The notes under the pieces were generated by a model, which was given only the letters and a program-made list of their open reading frames with translations, ran no database searches and was not told the origin of the DNA. This document shows positions 24,101 to 39,100 of a stretch of DNA of 64,000 nucleotides, piece after piece. Where the stretch lies: NCBI GenBank assembly GCA_015680685.1, contig MNCI01010471.1, positions 124,001-188,000 of the forward strand. Reading direction: 5' to 3'. Source of the stretch: Gnetum montanum. Lineage: Eukaryota; Streptophyta; Gnetopsida; Gnetales; Gnetaceae. Positions within the stretch are counted from its first letter, which is position 1. The number at the start of each line of letters is the position of its first letter. The translations under genes were made by a program, and so were the position numbers.

Positions 24101-27100
24101 GTGGAACATTGCTTTGTACAATCAAGTAATCTGTCAAAGTTAATGGGTAAGAAGGGAGAGAACACCCCCAGGAGCAGAAAACTCATAAATGGCGATAGCA
24201 ATAACAATAGGCAGGCTTTGTCTACCTTAGAGGAGGTGCAATAGCAATGTTTGGAAATAAAGGTGGATGATTATATGAAACTAATCCAGAAGATGTGGTT
24301 GTTAAAGAGATGCCCTTTCAACACCATGTGAAGTAAAGAAAAGTTATTAGGGTTGATGGAAAAAGGATGGATAGAGAACCATGTGAAATTACTTTTTTAC
24401 TCTATCAAACTGGTCCCTTATTTTTATTGCTGTTTTTACACAGATATCATGTGAATCTATGCTGAGAGTGTTCTAACCTATAAACCTTTCTTTGGAGCAT
24501 CACAGCTCTTGACAAGAAATTCTGTTTTCATTAGTCATAAGCATCACATATCTATACTAAGTTGCAAACCGTGTGCCACAATATGTATCTTTTAGCACAA
24601 TCATAATCTTTATACATTGATGTTGCATATTAAGATTGCACATTCTTAACAGTAGGTACCTGAAACTTGAGTTAACACGACTTCATTTTTCAGTATCTTA
24701 TGTTCCGCTGATGTAAGTAAACTGTTCTGATTTGAATATCAGGCATCTGGGGCATATGTATTCCGGCCAAATACTTCAACCTGCTTTCCAATTGGAGGAT
24801 CAGGCTTGCAGGTATGGCCTTGTTAGAAATGGTTACCGCTTCTTAATGTAAATTTAATATTTTGGAAGGAATTTATATGCTTAGTGCTTGTCTTCTTTAT
24901 GATATCACTGTTTTATTTACTGCATTACAATGGTAAAGCAAAGAGAACAACTTTTTAAAATGTTTCACATCATCATCATTATTTTTGTTGTTCATGTTTA
25001 CAAAATTTGATTCCAAAAATTGACAGGTCATACAAACGGTGGTGCAAGGCGATATTGTTAGTGAGGTGTTTCAAAAATTTTCCCCTTGGGTTTCACAGGT
25101 ATATTTTTTGGGTCAGAATCAGTGTCAAGTTAATGGTTTATGTCTTTTGGTTGGAAAATAGTTAGCAAGTTGGAACTTTGCATGTTTACTTTTTAAAGTT
25201 AAAATAGTATTTACCAAACCATCAATTATATATTACATAGAAAATAACATCTGATGAGCATAAAGATTAAGAGAAAACTATAAAATGCAAAGTGTGTGTC
25301 CTATTTTTGTGCATTGTTTCAAACTATATCCTTTTACTATTCAAAATTTAGCTAAGTGATTTTTTTCTTTAAGCATTGGGTTGGGGGAGGTTGGGATTGG
25401 GGAGAGAGAGGGAGAGAGAATATGTAAGCCTCTAATAATGAACCTCTAAATTTTCACTATATTTGTTTCTCCAACTTCTTAGAACATGGGCTAGATTTAC
25501 TCTAGCAACTAATACGAATATATTTCAATATCATGGTGGGTTGATTATAGGGCCTAGGTACAGTGAACCAGCACCTTTGGTTGGAGTATTACAGTGAACC
25601 TTTGGTGCTGAACTTGATGGTTTTCTCTGGTTGGAGTATTACAGTGAACCTTCCCTCGATTGGGATTTGGCTAACTAATTTCTATGAGGCTCAAGTGTGG
25701 GAGCTTAGGTTGTAGGAGCTGAATTGGGTGGTAGCCTTGGTGCTTGACAAGAGGCGCTGGGTCATTGTCAGAGATTTCAATCAGCATCTGCACACATGGG
25801 AGAAGTCAGGAACAAACAAATCTATTCCTTTGTGGGCCTAGGAATTCCAAAGTTTCATGGACATGAAAATTGCAAATTGCCACTTCACGTGGAGCAACAG
25901 GAGACGTGACAAGGATCGGGTCCTCTCTAGGATTGACTGGGTTTGGGCTGGTTCTAAGCTTTCATTGCAATTTGATGTCCATGTTTAAGGGAAGGAGCAG
26001 CAGGGCATCAGATGATTGCTCCATTATTTGCAGTCTCAAGAGGCAACACTAGTGGCCTCCTCCCCCATTTTGGTTTGAGTGCTCTTGGTTGCTCAAACCT
26101 TGGTTATGTCCTCTAGTGGAAGAGATTTTGGGAGTGGGGAGGGGGTGAACCAGCATGATAAGGGGGACTCGAGAAACTTTCTTTGAGATGGACTGCTCAA
26201 GTTGAAATGGGCCATTACGTCACAAACATTTGGAGATAAGTTTTCATTTCATGTTGGTTGTAGGGCTCTTCAAGCTTGCTTGCAGGTGATCCAGATGCGA
26301 TAGGAACTAGGTGCATGCTTTGACGATGAGGAGGAGGACATCTTGAAATAGCTTCGAACTTTGGAATTAGAGGAGACATACTAGCGGCAATGCTCTAGAG
26401 TACGATGGCTTAGGGAGGGGGACCATTAGACATGGTTCTTTTTTTGTGGCTGCCAAATCTAAAGGTCAAGTCAAGAAGGCATTTCATCTTGTGCAGGATG
26501 GGCTTACCGTTGAGGACACTCAAAACATTGCACAAATCTTGGGGGAATATTGGGAGGGGCATTTGGAAGGAACAAGAGGCACAATCGATTTTTGTGTCAG
26601 TTCCAAGGGTGTTGGATGTGAAGGGGAATAGGTTGTTATTGGTTCCTTTTACAATGCAGGAGCTAAACATGGTAGTGGCCTTCATGAAAGGTTGTAAAGC
26701 TCTTGGGCTTGATGGGTGAAATATTGAATTCTTTTAGGAGTTTGTGGACCTTCTTAGGCCAAGCATCTTGGATGCTTTTAACCTGATGCTGGCAAGATGA
26801 TGAGTGAGATGGGAACTTAATTGTTCCAAGATTGTTCTCATCCCTAAACAACCTATCTTGTCAGATGCAACACATTTTCGACCTATTGGAGTTTGTAATG
26901 TGCTAATATGGATTTTTTTGAAGCTTTTGGTACGCCGCTTAGTCCCTATCATGCCAAAGATTGTTGGGGAACACCAGGCAGGATTTGTCCAGGGTTGTTT
27001 CCTATAGGATCAAGTGCTATTGATGCAGGAAGTTATTCATGCTATGAGAGACACAAAATTCATAGGGATGTGCCTAAAACTCGATATCACAAAGGCATAT

Positions 27101-30100
27101 GATATGATGAGTTGCAAGGCGTTTTCCACCATTATGAAGATGAAAGGGTTTGATTTAGACTTCATTAGCTTGTACATTCACATACAAGTGTATGGGGCTT
27201 TTTCTTTTGACATTGGGGGGAGATTATGGGGGTTCTCCTCCCCTAGTTGGGGGTTGAGGTAAGGGGATCCGTTGTCTCCTTTGCTTTTCATCATTGCAAG
27301 GTTGAGGGGGTGTGTGGGCTTGAGATTGTGGGGGTTGAATGTCTGGTTGAGCACTTCGCAAATGATACCATGATGCTCTCTAGGATGGCGGTTCCCTAGG
27401 TGTGGGGGATTGATCAGGTTCTTTGGCACTTGGCCTTGGAGCTTGGGTTTGGGATAAAGCGGGGCAAGTCATTGCTTCATCTCATTAACGTCAATCCTAG
27501 GGTGGGGAGCAGTATTTTGTAGGTTTTCGGGATTTTACATGGTACCACGCAGGATTTGTATATGGGCATCCCTCTTTTTGAATGGAGGAAACAAATGTGG
27601 CACAAGTTGATTAAGAAGATGGAGGCTCGGGTGGGGCACTGGGTCAACCGCTTTGTTACTAGGAAGGGAAGGATTATACTTGCTTTAGGGGTTCTATTTG
27701 TTATCGCAAGATTTGTGGCCTTGGTGGAAGCCCCCTTGTAGGTCATTATTTAGAAGCTCAATAAACTAATACGTAACTTTATTTGATCTAGGGGGAGAGG
27801 GGGTAGTCGGATGCATTTAATTGGTTGTCATTATTGTGTGGCCTCAAGAANNNNNNNNNNNNNNNNNNNNNNNNNNNNNNNNNNNNNNNNNGGGGAGTGT
27901 GTGTGTGGTTTAGGAATTTTCAAATTTGAAGATGAGCTCATAATGGAGCGTCAATGGTTAGTAATGCGAGTTTTGCAAAACTAGGTGGTGGTCGCCCAAT
28001 GTATTAGAATAATGACACGAAAGTATAGATGTTGGGAAGTGGGGCCACATGAATTGTTGTTGTGGAAGACACTTTGCAGACATGCACATTTCACTCTGGC
28101 ACGAGATTTGCTAGGGGAGCCTTAGTGGTGGATTATTTAGGAGTTGTATCCATCGGTGGATGGTTGGAAGAACATTTGGCGAGGCAAGTTACCAGAGAAA
28201 ATCAAGACCTTCCTTTGGCTTGTTGAGCATAATGTGCTTCCCATGCAAGTGGTGTTAAGGCAGCGGGGGCTACGGATTAATGATGAATGTCCATTATGTT
28301 TCAGTAACCTCGAGATGATTCTGCATTTTGTCTTTCAATGCCCATACGTGCGGGACATTTGGCAGGTTGCGAATTTGCATGGCCTTGTGAAATTAATGGG
28401 GGATTCTAAGGTGGTGCTTCTATTGTGGGAGATATGGAAGATCCACAATTGCACTATTTTTAGACTTCAGTGGGCTCTGTCGCTTGTGCAGGTCATGTTT
28501 AATGCTGATTGTGCATGGTAGGAAGTTATTGGTGCTATGGGTGTGATGCCTACCTACAAGTTGGCCTGCTTGGCATACCAGGCTAATCAGGAGCTCTGGA
28601 GGCTTGTAGAACAAGTTGGGTGGGATGAAGTCTTGCCATGCTTGGAGGGGGACCTAACATTAGTAGATGATTCCCTTTTTACAAATTGGAGTGGGGATGC
28701 TACCATGTTTCATGGAACTCGGATTGTGTTGACTGAGGTGGCGTTGGCCTTATACCTGGGGACCTCGGCCATGGGGAAAATGGTGCTGCTGACGACGCGT
28801 GGGTTGCATGATGTTGAAATGTTCTTCATTGGTGTCATGCCACGTACCAGTAGTGGAATCAGCGCTACCACTAATTTGGAGATAGGCTAACCAAAGGAGA
28901 TGTCTATCACTTCTATCACTTGCGTAACTCAACCCCCTAGGTATAGTGGCTTAGGCTATTAAGCCTTGGTAAGCATATGTATGGGTAGGGTTGGATAATG
29001 GTGTTCATCTCCATTTCTAGGGTAGGGTGTAAAAACATAAGCAATGTAGCCCATCCGTTCAAGGTATAGGGATGGATATATTATTAAAAAAATTATTTAT
29101 TTCCTTAGATATGTTACACGCTTCACATAAGGTACACTAACCAAATGCATCATTCACCTAATCACTAATGGTAAATTTAGGTGAATTATTTATCCTAGGG
29201 CCCAAAAGGCTTTTAATCGTAATTCATGTTAGTTTATTTTATGGAAAGCAAGTAAACATACATGATCATTTATATATTTTCTTTGTTTTCATTGCCACAA
29301 TAAAAGAACATAATTGCTTGTCAATAAATGAGGTTAGTATATGAAAACAATATAATGAATGAATAATAAATAGATTGCATAAAAGGAAAATCTAACTAAG
29401 GCAAAATTTATGAATCATTTATTAAAACTTAAAGACTTACACAAAGAGGCTTCTAGGCTTCCAAGGGAAACTATCCAGAACTTGAAACTATCCACAACTT
29501 CTGGTAGAAAGAAATTGACTATACATCTCAAGTATGTTTTTAGATGCCATTAAAGAAAAATATCACATTTAGCAATGGAAAGTTATATTAGCCATTGGCT
29601 GTTATGATGAATCTCATAAAGCATTAGGTGTTTGAAGCTAAGAGGAAAGGGTTTATTATAACACACATGTTTGTTTTCTTGGTTGTTTCACGAGAAATTG
29701 TTTTGTTTCTTTTTAGGTATCATGGATTAAATTTGATTCTTGGAAAGAAAAACATATTATTCCTGTCTCCCTTTCACAAGCATTTAACTCTGGATCTATT
29801 TTTCTAGTATGCTTCTTCTTCATGAGTTGAGTGTAGCTTTCTAATAGCTTTCAGCTCTTCTTCAATCAAGTCATGGCCTTGTTCCTATCGCGATTGAATG
29901 TCATAGAGTTGTTAAAGCACTTGCTCTTTCTATGTGGAAGATGGAAGTAGTAGGAGTAGTAGAAGTGGGAGGAGCAGGAGGAGTTGTTGGAGTGGGAGGA
30001 ACGACATGAGCGGTAGGAGTAGTGGGAGGAGCAGTGGGAGAAGTAGAGGGAGGCTTGCCAGGTGTAGAAGAGGTTGGAGCAGTGAGAGGGAGTGGTCATG

Positions 30101-33100
30101 GGAAGGGTAGGGCCCTTTTTTTGTTGCTTCTAATTCAGAGAGGGTAGTATCTGTGTCTTTGGGCAAGGTGCCTTTGGGCCTTGGAGGCAAGAACACTTAT
30201 ATGGGTGTGGCTAAGTGTGCTATCTTGGGCTCTAGCATGGAATGGGTGGCTCTGGATGGCTTAGATGGGTAGTCTATAGGTGTGTGGAAGTCGGGTATGG
30301 GGGGGAGTTGATGAAGCTTGCCGCTAGGAGAGTGGGCTTCAGCTCAAGATGCATGTGCTTGCACCTAAGGGGGTTTAACATGATGAGGCGTAGCCTTATC
30401 GTGCATTTCATCTTAGTAGGTGCTAGGCCAAGCTCGGAGACAGTTTGGTGTTGTGCTTCTTCAAAATGAGATATTACGGGGCTAGAGATTCGTTTTCTCT
30501 TGAGGGATCTTTTCCTATTTATTTTCCCAAATCTAGATGCTAGGGACCATATTCTGCTAGGAGGACCATGGTTCTTTGGAGCTAGGGGCCTAGCCTTGAC
30601 CCCTTGGAGACCAGGTGCTCATCCCACAGAAGATCTTTCTCATGGGTTCCAGTTTGGATTCAATTTTTGGGTGTGCCCTGGGAGTCCTGGGGGCCAAGAT
30701 TGTTGTGTACACTTGCAAGGTTTTTTTGGTGAATTCATTGCTTTTGACAAGTTCACTACTAGAATGGAAAGGATGGGCTTTGTTTGTTTCTGTGTCTAGC
30801 GGTCTCTTTCTTTAGAGGATCTTGTGAAGGAAATTACACTTGAATTGCCAAGTGGAGAAGAAACCCTAGGAGTGGAGTATGAGAATTTCATTAGGCAGCC
30901 TCCATCATAGGGGAAGTCAATGCCTCTCCGTGGGTGTGGAGTTTGTGGGAAGTGGAGCCATGATGTTGCAGAATGTCAGTTTCAGAAGGAGGATCGAGCG
31001 TTGGCTAGTATCGTTGACAAAGATGGTTGGATGGTGGTTCAGAAAAAGGGGTGGCCTGATGGGGTTACATAGGTATTGGGAACATAGGCTGCACTTGTTT
31101 CTAGCATTGTTCGCTACATCTCACCTTGGCCATCTTTTGAACGAGAGGTTTTTCCCAAAGAGGTGATTAACAAGTTTTCCCCTTTGGATACTTTGGCTGC
31201 TGAGGGCACACCACCAGTGGTTTTGCCATTTCGTGTCCCACCTTTGAGTGATTGGATTTTTGTAGAGCATGGGTTTTCCAAACCACCAATAGAGCTTGTT
31301 ATCTAGTCACAACAATTGGTGGATGCTAGCTTTGAGGTGGTGGTTGAACCCAAGAAAATAGGATGCCCTATAGTTTCAAAATTCAGGTTGGAGAAGACCT
31401 AGAAGGAGATTGATTTAGGGACCTAAACCACCTTGAAAGGGGTCTACAAGAAATAATCCACTGGTAGACTATGAATATCCTTTCATGGAACTGTAGGGGA
31501 TAAGGTACCCCTTATAAACGATGTAGCTTGAGAGAGTTAGTCAAGATGGTGAATGCAGACACTGTGTGCCTACAAGGGACCAAATTAACTGTGGCACAAA
31601 GGAAGGTTTTGGAATGGTTGGGATGATAGATGGTGTTTGTGTATTCGATAGGAAGGGTTGGTGGATTGGCTACCATCTCTCAGGTAGCTTTCCAAACGTT
31701 GGGACTTGTCAAGATGGAGTATCACAATTTGTTTGGTCGCATAGGGTATCTGGATAACAAATTTCTATGGACCACAGGACCTAGAGGCATGCATGGTTGA
31801 ACTTCATAGAATTGTTGTGAAGATTCTAGACCAATCAGCTTGGCTGGTTATTGGGAATTTCAATCAGAGATTGTTTCCTTGGGAGAAGACTAGGGGGATT
31901 TAAATCCTCTGCCTTATAGCTAGGAATCTCTTGGGTATCTTTAGAGGTTTTAGTTGGGGATGTGGAAATTACTGGTTGTTAATATACCTAGAGCAACAAA
32001 AGAAAAGGAAAGGATTGTGTCATGTCCACAATTGATCGTGTTTGGATTAATTCTGTACTAATGCTAAAGCAGGAAATCTATGTTTAGGGATTTGAAAGGA
32101 GAGCTTCAGATCATTGGGCACTAGTCTATTCCTTTTGCAAAATGGATCATTTGGGGCAACACCTGTTAGGTTTGAGAGAGCTTGGCTGAACAAGTCATGG
32201 TTGGAAAGTCTGGTTTGTGATTAGTGGAAAAGCTACTTGGACCAAAAAGACCCTAGAGATTTTTTGAAGGCAACATTGGCCAACTTGAAGGAAAAAATTT
32301 GTGCAAGGAAGAAGGGCGAGAAGTATGCCTTCATGGAACACTGGGAAATCCTAATTGCAAGGTTACATGATATTCAAGTTCTTTAGAAGCAGGGGCAATC
32401 TCTAGAGTAGGAGGAATATGATGTGCTTCTCCAACTATAGCAATTGTCAGTAAAAGAAGAGCAGTACTAGTGTGAATGCAACCACATAACGTGGCTGAAA
32501 GATGGGGATCGTAATAGAAGATGCTTCTTTGCGGCAGCCAAGGCTAACATATTGTCTAAAAGGATAAGAGGCGTTAGGCAAGGGAACATGATGGTGTATG
32601 ATGATCAAGCGGTTGCTAATGCTATGCAGAAATATTGGTCCAAAATTTGGACAAGGGAAGATACCTTCCCTAGTTCCATTTGTATCAACAAGGTAGTTGA
32701 TTCCTAGCAAAATAGGAGACTTTTAGTGCCCATTACCAAACTGGAGATGTTAGAAGCACTCAGATCTGTGAGATCCAATAGGGATCTAGGACCCAATGGC
32801 TTGCCAGTTGAATTATTCAGAATGTTTTTTGATATTATGAAAAATAACATATTGGATGTGTTCTATTTGATGTTACATTGGGGTCAAATTAGGAAGGAGA
32901 TCAATTGCTCTAAGATTATCATGATCGCCAAATTCGACAATCCCATGGAATCAGCCCATTATAGGCCAACGGGGTTTGTAATACCTTGCTTCGGCTATTT
33001 ACCAAAATCCTTGTTGCTAGACTTCAACCTCTTATGTTGGTTTTGGTGGGCCCATAGGAAATAAGCTTTGTTAAAGGTAGATGAATCCAGTATCAAGTTA

Positions 33101-36100
33101 TTTTGTTTCAAGAGATCATGCGCTCCTTGAAGCGTGCAGAGTTTCTAGGTATGTGCCTCAAACTTGATATTGCAAAAGCATATGATACGGTCTCCTTGAC
33201 GACAGATATTATGATTTGGAAGGGGTTGCATTTGAGATTTGTTGAATTATGTATTCAGATTGAAACTTCTGGAGCTTACTCTTTTGATGTTAATGGGCAT
33301 CTTTGGGGGTTTTCCTCCCCTCAACGAGGATTAAGAAAAGCGGATCCATTGTCACCGTATCTTTTTATTATTGCCATGTATACTATGAATGACTGTTGCA
33401 GATCAGAAGGGGTTTGAGGACTTAGGATAGAAGGGGTGACATGTATAGCAGAACACTATGTTGACGATATGATCTTGTTCACTCAAGACGCTGTTCTGCA
33501 AGCTCATGCTATTACTAGAGCTTTGAATTGAATGGCCTGGGAAACTGGCTTAACAGTTAATTGGGAAAAATCTACAACACATTTTGTCTATATGGATGCC
33601 ACAGTTAAAAGGCATATTTCTTGTACTTTGGGCATTCTATAGGGATCCTAGCAGGATACTTATTTGGGGATACCCATGTTTAATTGGCATAGAAAAGCTA
33701 CCTAGATTTGCTTTATCCAACGGCTGTAGACGTGAGTCTAGCACTAGACTTGTTGTTTCCTTACAAGAAAAGGGAGAGTGATTCTGGTAGCATTGATCTT
33801 GACGTAATTGGAAGATATATAGCTTCGGTATGTATGTGATCAAGAGGGTGAACGAAATTATTCGTAAGTTCATTTAGTTGCGTTGCCTGTTTGGGGATGA
33901 CTCTGGGAACAAGGTCTGCAAGTCCCTGCTACTTTTTTGCTCTACAATGATGTTGAGGAGATGGTGCAACACTTTATTCAATGTTGCAGGTTCATGCATG
34001 TTGTTTGGGTGGCAGCTGCATCGGGGCAGCAGTGTTGATTGGGTGATAGCTGTGATTGAGTGGCAGCTGTGTCTAGGTAGCAGTTGCGGTTGGGCAGTAG
34101 TCGCATTCGGGCAATAGTATTGGTTGAGCAGTAGCAGCTGTCTAGGCGGCAATTGTGACTGGCCTGCACTTAGATGGGGATTGTTGGGACGACACTATTC
34201 TTTGGATTTTGTGGAAGGCACATAATGTCTTCATTTTTTGGGACATGCCCATTCCTGCTCCTATCGTTATTTATTAGAATGCATTCAAATTGTGGTAGGA
34301 GGCAACGGTAGCCATGGGAAGCACTCCCACTTTTGAACCAAACTACTAGTTCTTCAGGAATAATTTGTAGCTCTGGATGTTGGTAAGGTGCATTGGATGG
34401 GAAGAACTCCTGGGACAGCTTGCTGGAGATCTGACCTTGCTAATGGTTCTTTCTTTTCAAGGTGGCATGAGGATTCTACCATTTTTTGCGGTGTGAGAAT
34501 CAAACTTACTGAAAAAGGGATTGCAGAATATCTTGGCATTTTGGCCGAGGGGGAAATTGTTCTACCTTTGGGAAAGGGTTTGCAAGGTGCAACAAATTTT
34601 TTTTTGGGGCTGGTCCACAAAACCAACAGCGGCCAAGTGTTGAAATTGGCGTTGCTTGCCCTTTGGCAAGAGTCAGCAGAGCTTGTGAAGTGTTTCTTTG
34701 TTCAAACAGGAAACACTTGGAAGCTCTAGGGCACTCATTTTGCATTTCTTTGGTGTTTGCAGTTGGGGTGCCCTTTGAATCTTTCAAATTTTTTTCTGGT
34801 GGCATTGTATCCTAGTAGACGAGGGTGCCACCTTGGCTTGATCTTGGTGTTGTGGAATGCAGCAAAAAAATCATGGGAGTCACTGCATGCTAAGACTCTC
34901 CATGTCAGAAGTGTTTGCATGCATTGCCATCCATCTTTTGAAGGTGAGGTCTCTTCGTCTTCAGTTTTGTAGGATCAAGAGGAGTGATTGGTCACGGATC
35001 TGCAGTTGGTTGATGGTGAAGGTTCCGTTCCTCCATTGTGGCAAGACCAATTTTGATTGAGTGAGGAGTGGGTTCGTCAAGAGAGGCATAGGCAGTTTGA
35101 GGCTGATTTTCTCCATGTAGTTCAGGAAGCCAGAGCACAAGAGCAGGCACGTTGGGTAGTGGAACTCAGTCGACAGGAGGAGGTTTCTAAGGTTAGACTT
35201 CAAGTGGTTGAGTGCTAGTTATGAGAGATAGCCCTGCAGGAGCACCAGCAAATGGAGCTACAGGAAGCGGCCAGAAGGTGTGCATTGGAAGAGGAACTCA
35301 GGGAGTAGATTTGGGAGGATCTGCAATGTGATGAGTGTGAGCTTGCCTAGCACGCCAAGGCAGAAGAAGCCCAGTGAGCCAAGGTTGTCTGTGAAGAGGA
35401 GTAGCTGTTGTGGTGGTAGTTGGCTGCCCATGAAGCCAATACCAGGCGGTGGCTTCCGATGGGTCGTTGCCTTTATGAGGTCATGAACATCAGCTGCTGC
35501 ATCCCCTAGGCTGGGCTCCAGAAACACATCAGAAAGTTTGCTGCAAAGTTTCACCCTGAATAAGGTGGTTCATGTTGAGGATCAGCAATTTTGTGAACAG
35601 TGGCACAAAGAGTTCCCGGAGGCTGCAATTTTTGTGGCTTTTGAGCACCTTCGGGAAGTTCTGGATGCTGTCCATTGCCGTGAAAGGGCAACTTGCATGT
35701 GCACCAGCATTCCGTTGTCTGAAATCTGATGTCTTTTCTCAGAATGGAGAAGGGATGCCCTGTTAGGGCTTCTGGTTCCTTAAGTAATGGTTTTGAGGAT
35801 AATCAGAAGGACCTAGGAAGGGGTCAGGTTCTGTGGGAAAGTTTTTTCTTATCATTGGCATCATTGGGGCAGGGTGTTATTGGTCTTCTGTCTGTGTAGG
35901 GGTTCCTTCCTTCCTCATCTAGGGGGAGGACTGAGATTTACCTCTCTTTTGCTGTAATCGTTTCTTTTAATAGAATGCCTAATCATTTTACCAAAAAGAA
36001 AAAAAAAGAGAAAAAAAATCTGATTCTTGACACAGTTCATAAAAGGTAGTGGGAATAGAACAATGTTTTCTCCGTCCTAAAGCACTTTTAATCTCTGGAA

Positions 36101-39100
36101 TTTCTTTAAATGTAAAGGCAGAAACATGGATAATTAAATACCAGCTATTCTTGCTGAGACCAACTTTACTTTTGTTTTCTTTTTAACATGCATATAACGC
36201 CTAGCACAGACCCTACAGGCACAGAAAAACTTCATAACCTGAGAAAACATAAACCAAGATGCAGCAACCATGAGATAAAAGACAGAAACCCAGATACAAC
36301 AACCATGAGAAATAGTAGTCTCTAACTCAATCATCATTCTTGTCAAGGGTGTTAAAATCTGAGGTCAGAAACACGAGGACATGGATATCAACCATAGATT
36401 AGCAGTGATCTCATACCATAATCTGAAAGACAACTGGGCTTCAAAGAAGGTAACAGTAAAATTTAATGCTAAGGGTTAATCTTGGGTTTGGCATGCCTTG
36501 TTGCTTGTTTCATGACATAGCAATGAAGTTGGAAAACCCCCTCCACCCTCTCCAACCTCCTGCACAGTACTCAACCCCCCTCCAACCCCCTGCCCCCCCC
36601 AACCAAAACAGACCCCCTCCACCCCTGCCCCTCCACCTCCTCCCACAACCCACAACACCCCCACAGACTCCTCCTGAACCCCCCCGTCGCTATTACCCAC
36701 CACCTCGAGAGAAACCGAAATCGAGCTCTCCCCCCGAGGCGAATGGGTTAATGTGGTGTGGGGGAGCTCCAAACCCCGTGGACACCAGGGACCAGAAACC
36801 GCACCCGAAGAACCTGGATGCAGCCCGGTGACGCGAAGCGGTGAAGGCCGACCCAAGTGGCCGAACGAGATTCGGGTCAGAGACAGGCAGACCCAACGGA
36901 ACATCGACATGGGGCTTCAATAGATCCTCTGGGAGGTCTACCAGCGCCACACCCCCAGTCACCCATGAAGCTGTTCAATTGGAATTGCAGGGGACAGGGT
37001 ACCCCCTACAAAAGAAATACCCTACGCAGAATTGTTCGTGATGAAGTTTGTGATACTGTTTGTCTCCAGGAGACCAAGCTGCAGGCAACGGAGTCGCACT
37101 TCCTCCAGTGGGAAGGTTGGACCACCCACATGCACCCCTGCTTGGGCCGAGCCAGTGGCCTCGCCATTTTGGCCCACCACGCCATGAATCTCATTGATGA
37201 ATCGTAGTGGGCCATCACTATGCAGCTCCCCTCACAAGGGGTCTGGTTGACTAACTTTTACGGGGCACAGAACTGGGAGTAGCGGTTGCACGAGTTGACT
37301 AGGGTGGCGGCGCTGATTCCAGACCATCGCTTGTGGATAGTGATGGGGGACTTCAACCAACGCCTCCACCCTTGGGAGAAGTTTGGGGGGGCTGCCCCCC
37401 CTCCACAAGGGGTGCCTGAATTCCAAACTTTTCTGGCAACCTTCTCCCTGGTCGACCTCCCCATTGAGAACTGTCGTTTCACGTGGAGTAATCGAAGGAA
37501 AGGCCTGGACCGTGTCCTCACCTGTATTGATCAGGTTTCTGTCAGCACTGACCTACTCCTCCATTCCTCCGTCCATGTGTCGGGGCAGGAGAGGGTCACT
37601 TCAGACCATCGTTCGCTGACTTGTTTGATCGGGTTGGATAAACCCAGGGCCCCACGTTCGTTCCATTTCGAAGCTGCTTGGTTAGCCAAGCCGTTGCTGA
37701 GGCCGCTGGTGGAGGAGGTCTAGGCAGACTATTGGCCTGGCCAGGGGGACCCACGGAACTTCCTTAAGGAAGCCTTACTTCGGCTGAAGTGGGCCATCAG
37801 GGCCCTGCATGTGGATGATAAGTTCTCCTTTTGAACGGGCTTGCGGTCGCTCCGAGATCAGCTCGGGCAGATCCAGGCCCGGTAGGAAACAGGTGAGGGC
37901 CTGCACGCAGAGGAGCATCACATATTGCGTCAGCTTCAGTCCCTTGACCTGGAAGAGGAGACATACTAGCGGCAACGCTCCCGGGTCCGATGGATCAGGG
38001 AGGGGGACAGACAAACCAGGTTCTTCTTTGCCATGGCCAAGACATGTGGGGGAAGTCACCCACGTTGTCTCCGCAACCAAGACGGGGAGACAACTGATGA
38101 CCCGTAGTGCATTGCACATGAGCTGACGCAATACTAGGGTGGGATTTGGGCCAAGCGCCCCACCAGGCCAATCTCGATCCACGTACTGCGAGTGCTAAGT
38201 GAGCACGACAATGTACGGCTGCTGGCCCCTTTCTCCTGGCAGGAACTCATGGCTACGATCAATAGCATGCCAGGAGGAAAAGCACCTGGTCCTGATGGCT
38301 GGAGTCTTGAATTTTTTAAGATGTTTCTAGATATTGTGGGACCCAATATGCTAGATGCGTTCAATCTCATGTTGGCCAGGAGGCATTGTGTGCATTCCGA
38401 AGCAATCTTCCGCCCTATCGAAGTATGCAATGTACTCATCCGGATCTTCTCTAAGCTGCTGGTGCATAGGCTTGTACTGTTCATGCCCAGGCTTGTGGGG
38501 ATCAACTAGGCGGGCTTCGTGCAACGGTGGGCCATTCAGGAACAAATCCTCCTCATGCAGGAGGTGCTTCATTCCCTGCGGAATTCATGCTTCCCTGGGC
38601 TTTGCCTCAAGCTTGACATCACAAAGGCATACGACATGCTCAGCTGGGAGGCATTGCAATCCATTATGCACTTGAAGGGGTTCAATCCGCAGTTCATTTG
38701 ACTATGCATTCACATGCAGTCCTCAGCCGGTTTCTCCTTTGATGTTGGGNNNNNNNNNNNNCCCCAGGTCGGGGGCTGAGGCAAGGGGACCCACTCTCAC
38801 CCCTCCTCTTCATCATTGCCATGGACCTAATGCAACACTACTGCAGCACATCCGGGGTGGATGGTTTGAACATTGCCGGGTGGCATGTCGGGCTGAACAC
38901 TATGCGGACGATACAATGTTGCTTAGTAGGGTAGCGGTCTCGTAGGCACGTTGCATCAACATCGCTCTGTCCCGCTTGGCCACCGAGTTGGGGTTGGAAA
39001 TCAATAGGACCAAATCTTCAGCCCACTTCATTAATGTGAATGAACAAGTTAAAAACCAGGTGATACAAGTTCTAAATATCCGACCAGGGACAAATAGTGA

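Larger units (their letters stand above)
25600..28860 (+). mobile_element. LINE copy 3, truncated at both ends
   Basis: It begins inside the endonuclease ([16 protein letters not shown], then [19 protein letters not shown]). The RT region follows at about 26400-27480, then a gap of N (27851-27891), zf-RVT (28144-28400) and the first half of the conserved C-terminal block, which breaks off near 28860 without coiled coil or poly(A). Loss of a 3' end is unusual for LINEs and implies later deletion or rearrangement. It lies in the 17.4-kb intron in sense orientation to the host gene. Confidence 0.88.
29935..36018 (+). mobile_element. Near full-length LINE (copy 4), about 6 kb
   Basis: It runs from a purine-rich GGAG/GTAG low-complexity 5' stretch (29935-30100) through ORF1, ORF2 (endonuclease, RT), a 17-bp tandem repeat in place of much of the zf-RVT, the conserved C-terminal block, the coiled coil and the J-like module, to a degenerate poly(A) at 35992-36018. 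It is the most complete layout in the window, though riddled with stops. The exact 5' end and target duplication were not found. Confidence 0.85.

Noticed and set aside
36476-36910. 144-codon Gly/Val-rich minus-strand frame
   Set aside because: It is the complement of the Pro-rich ORF1 tail of LINE copy 5 and has no motif of its own.
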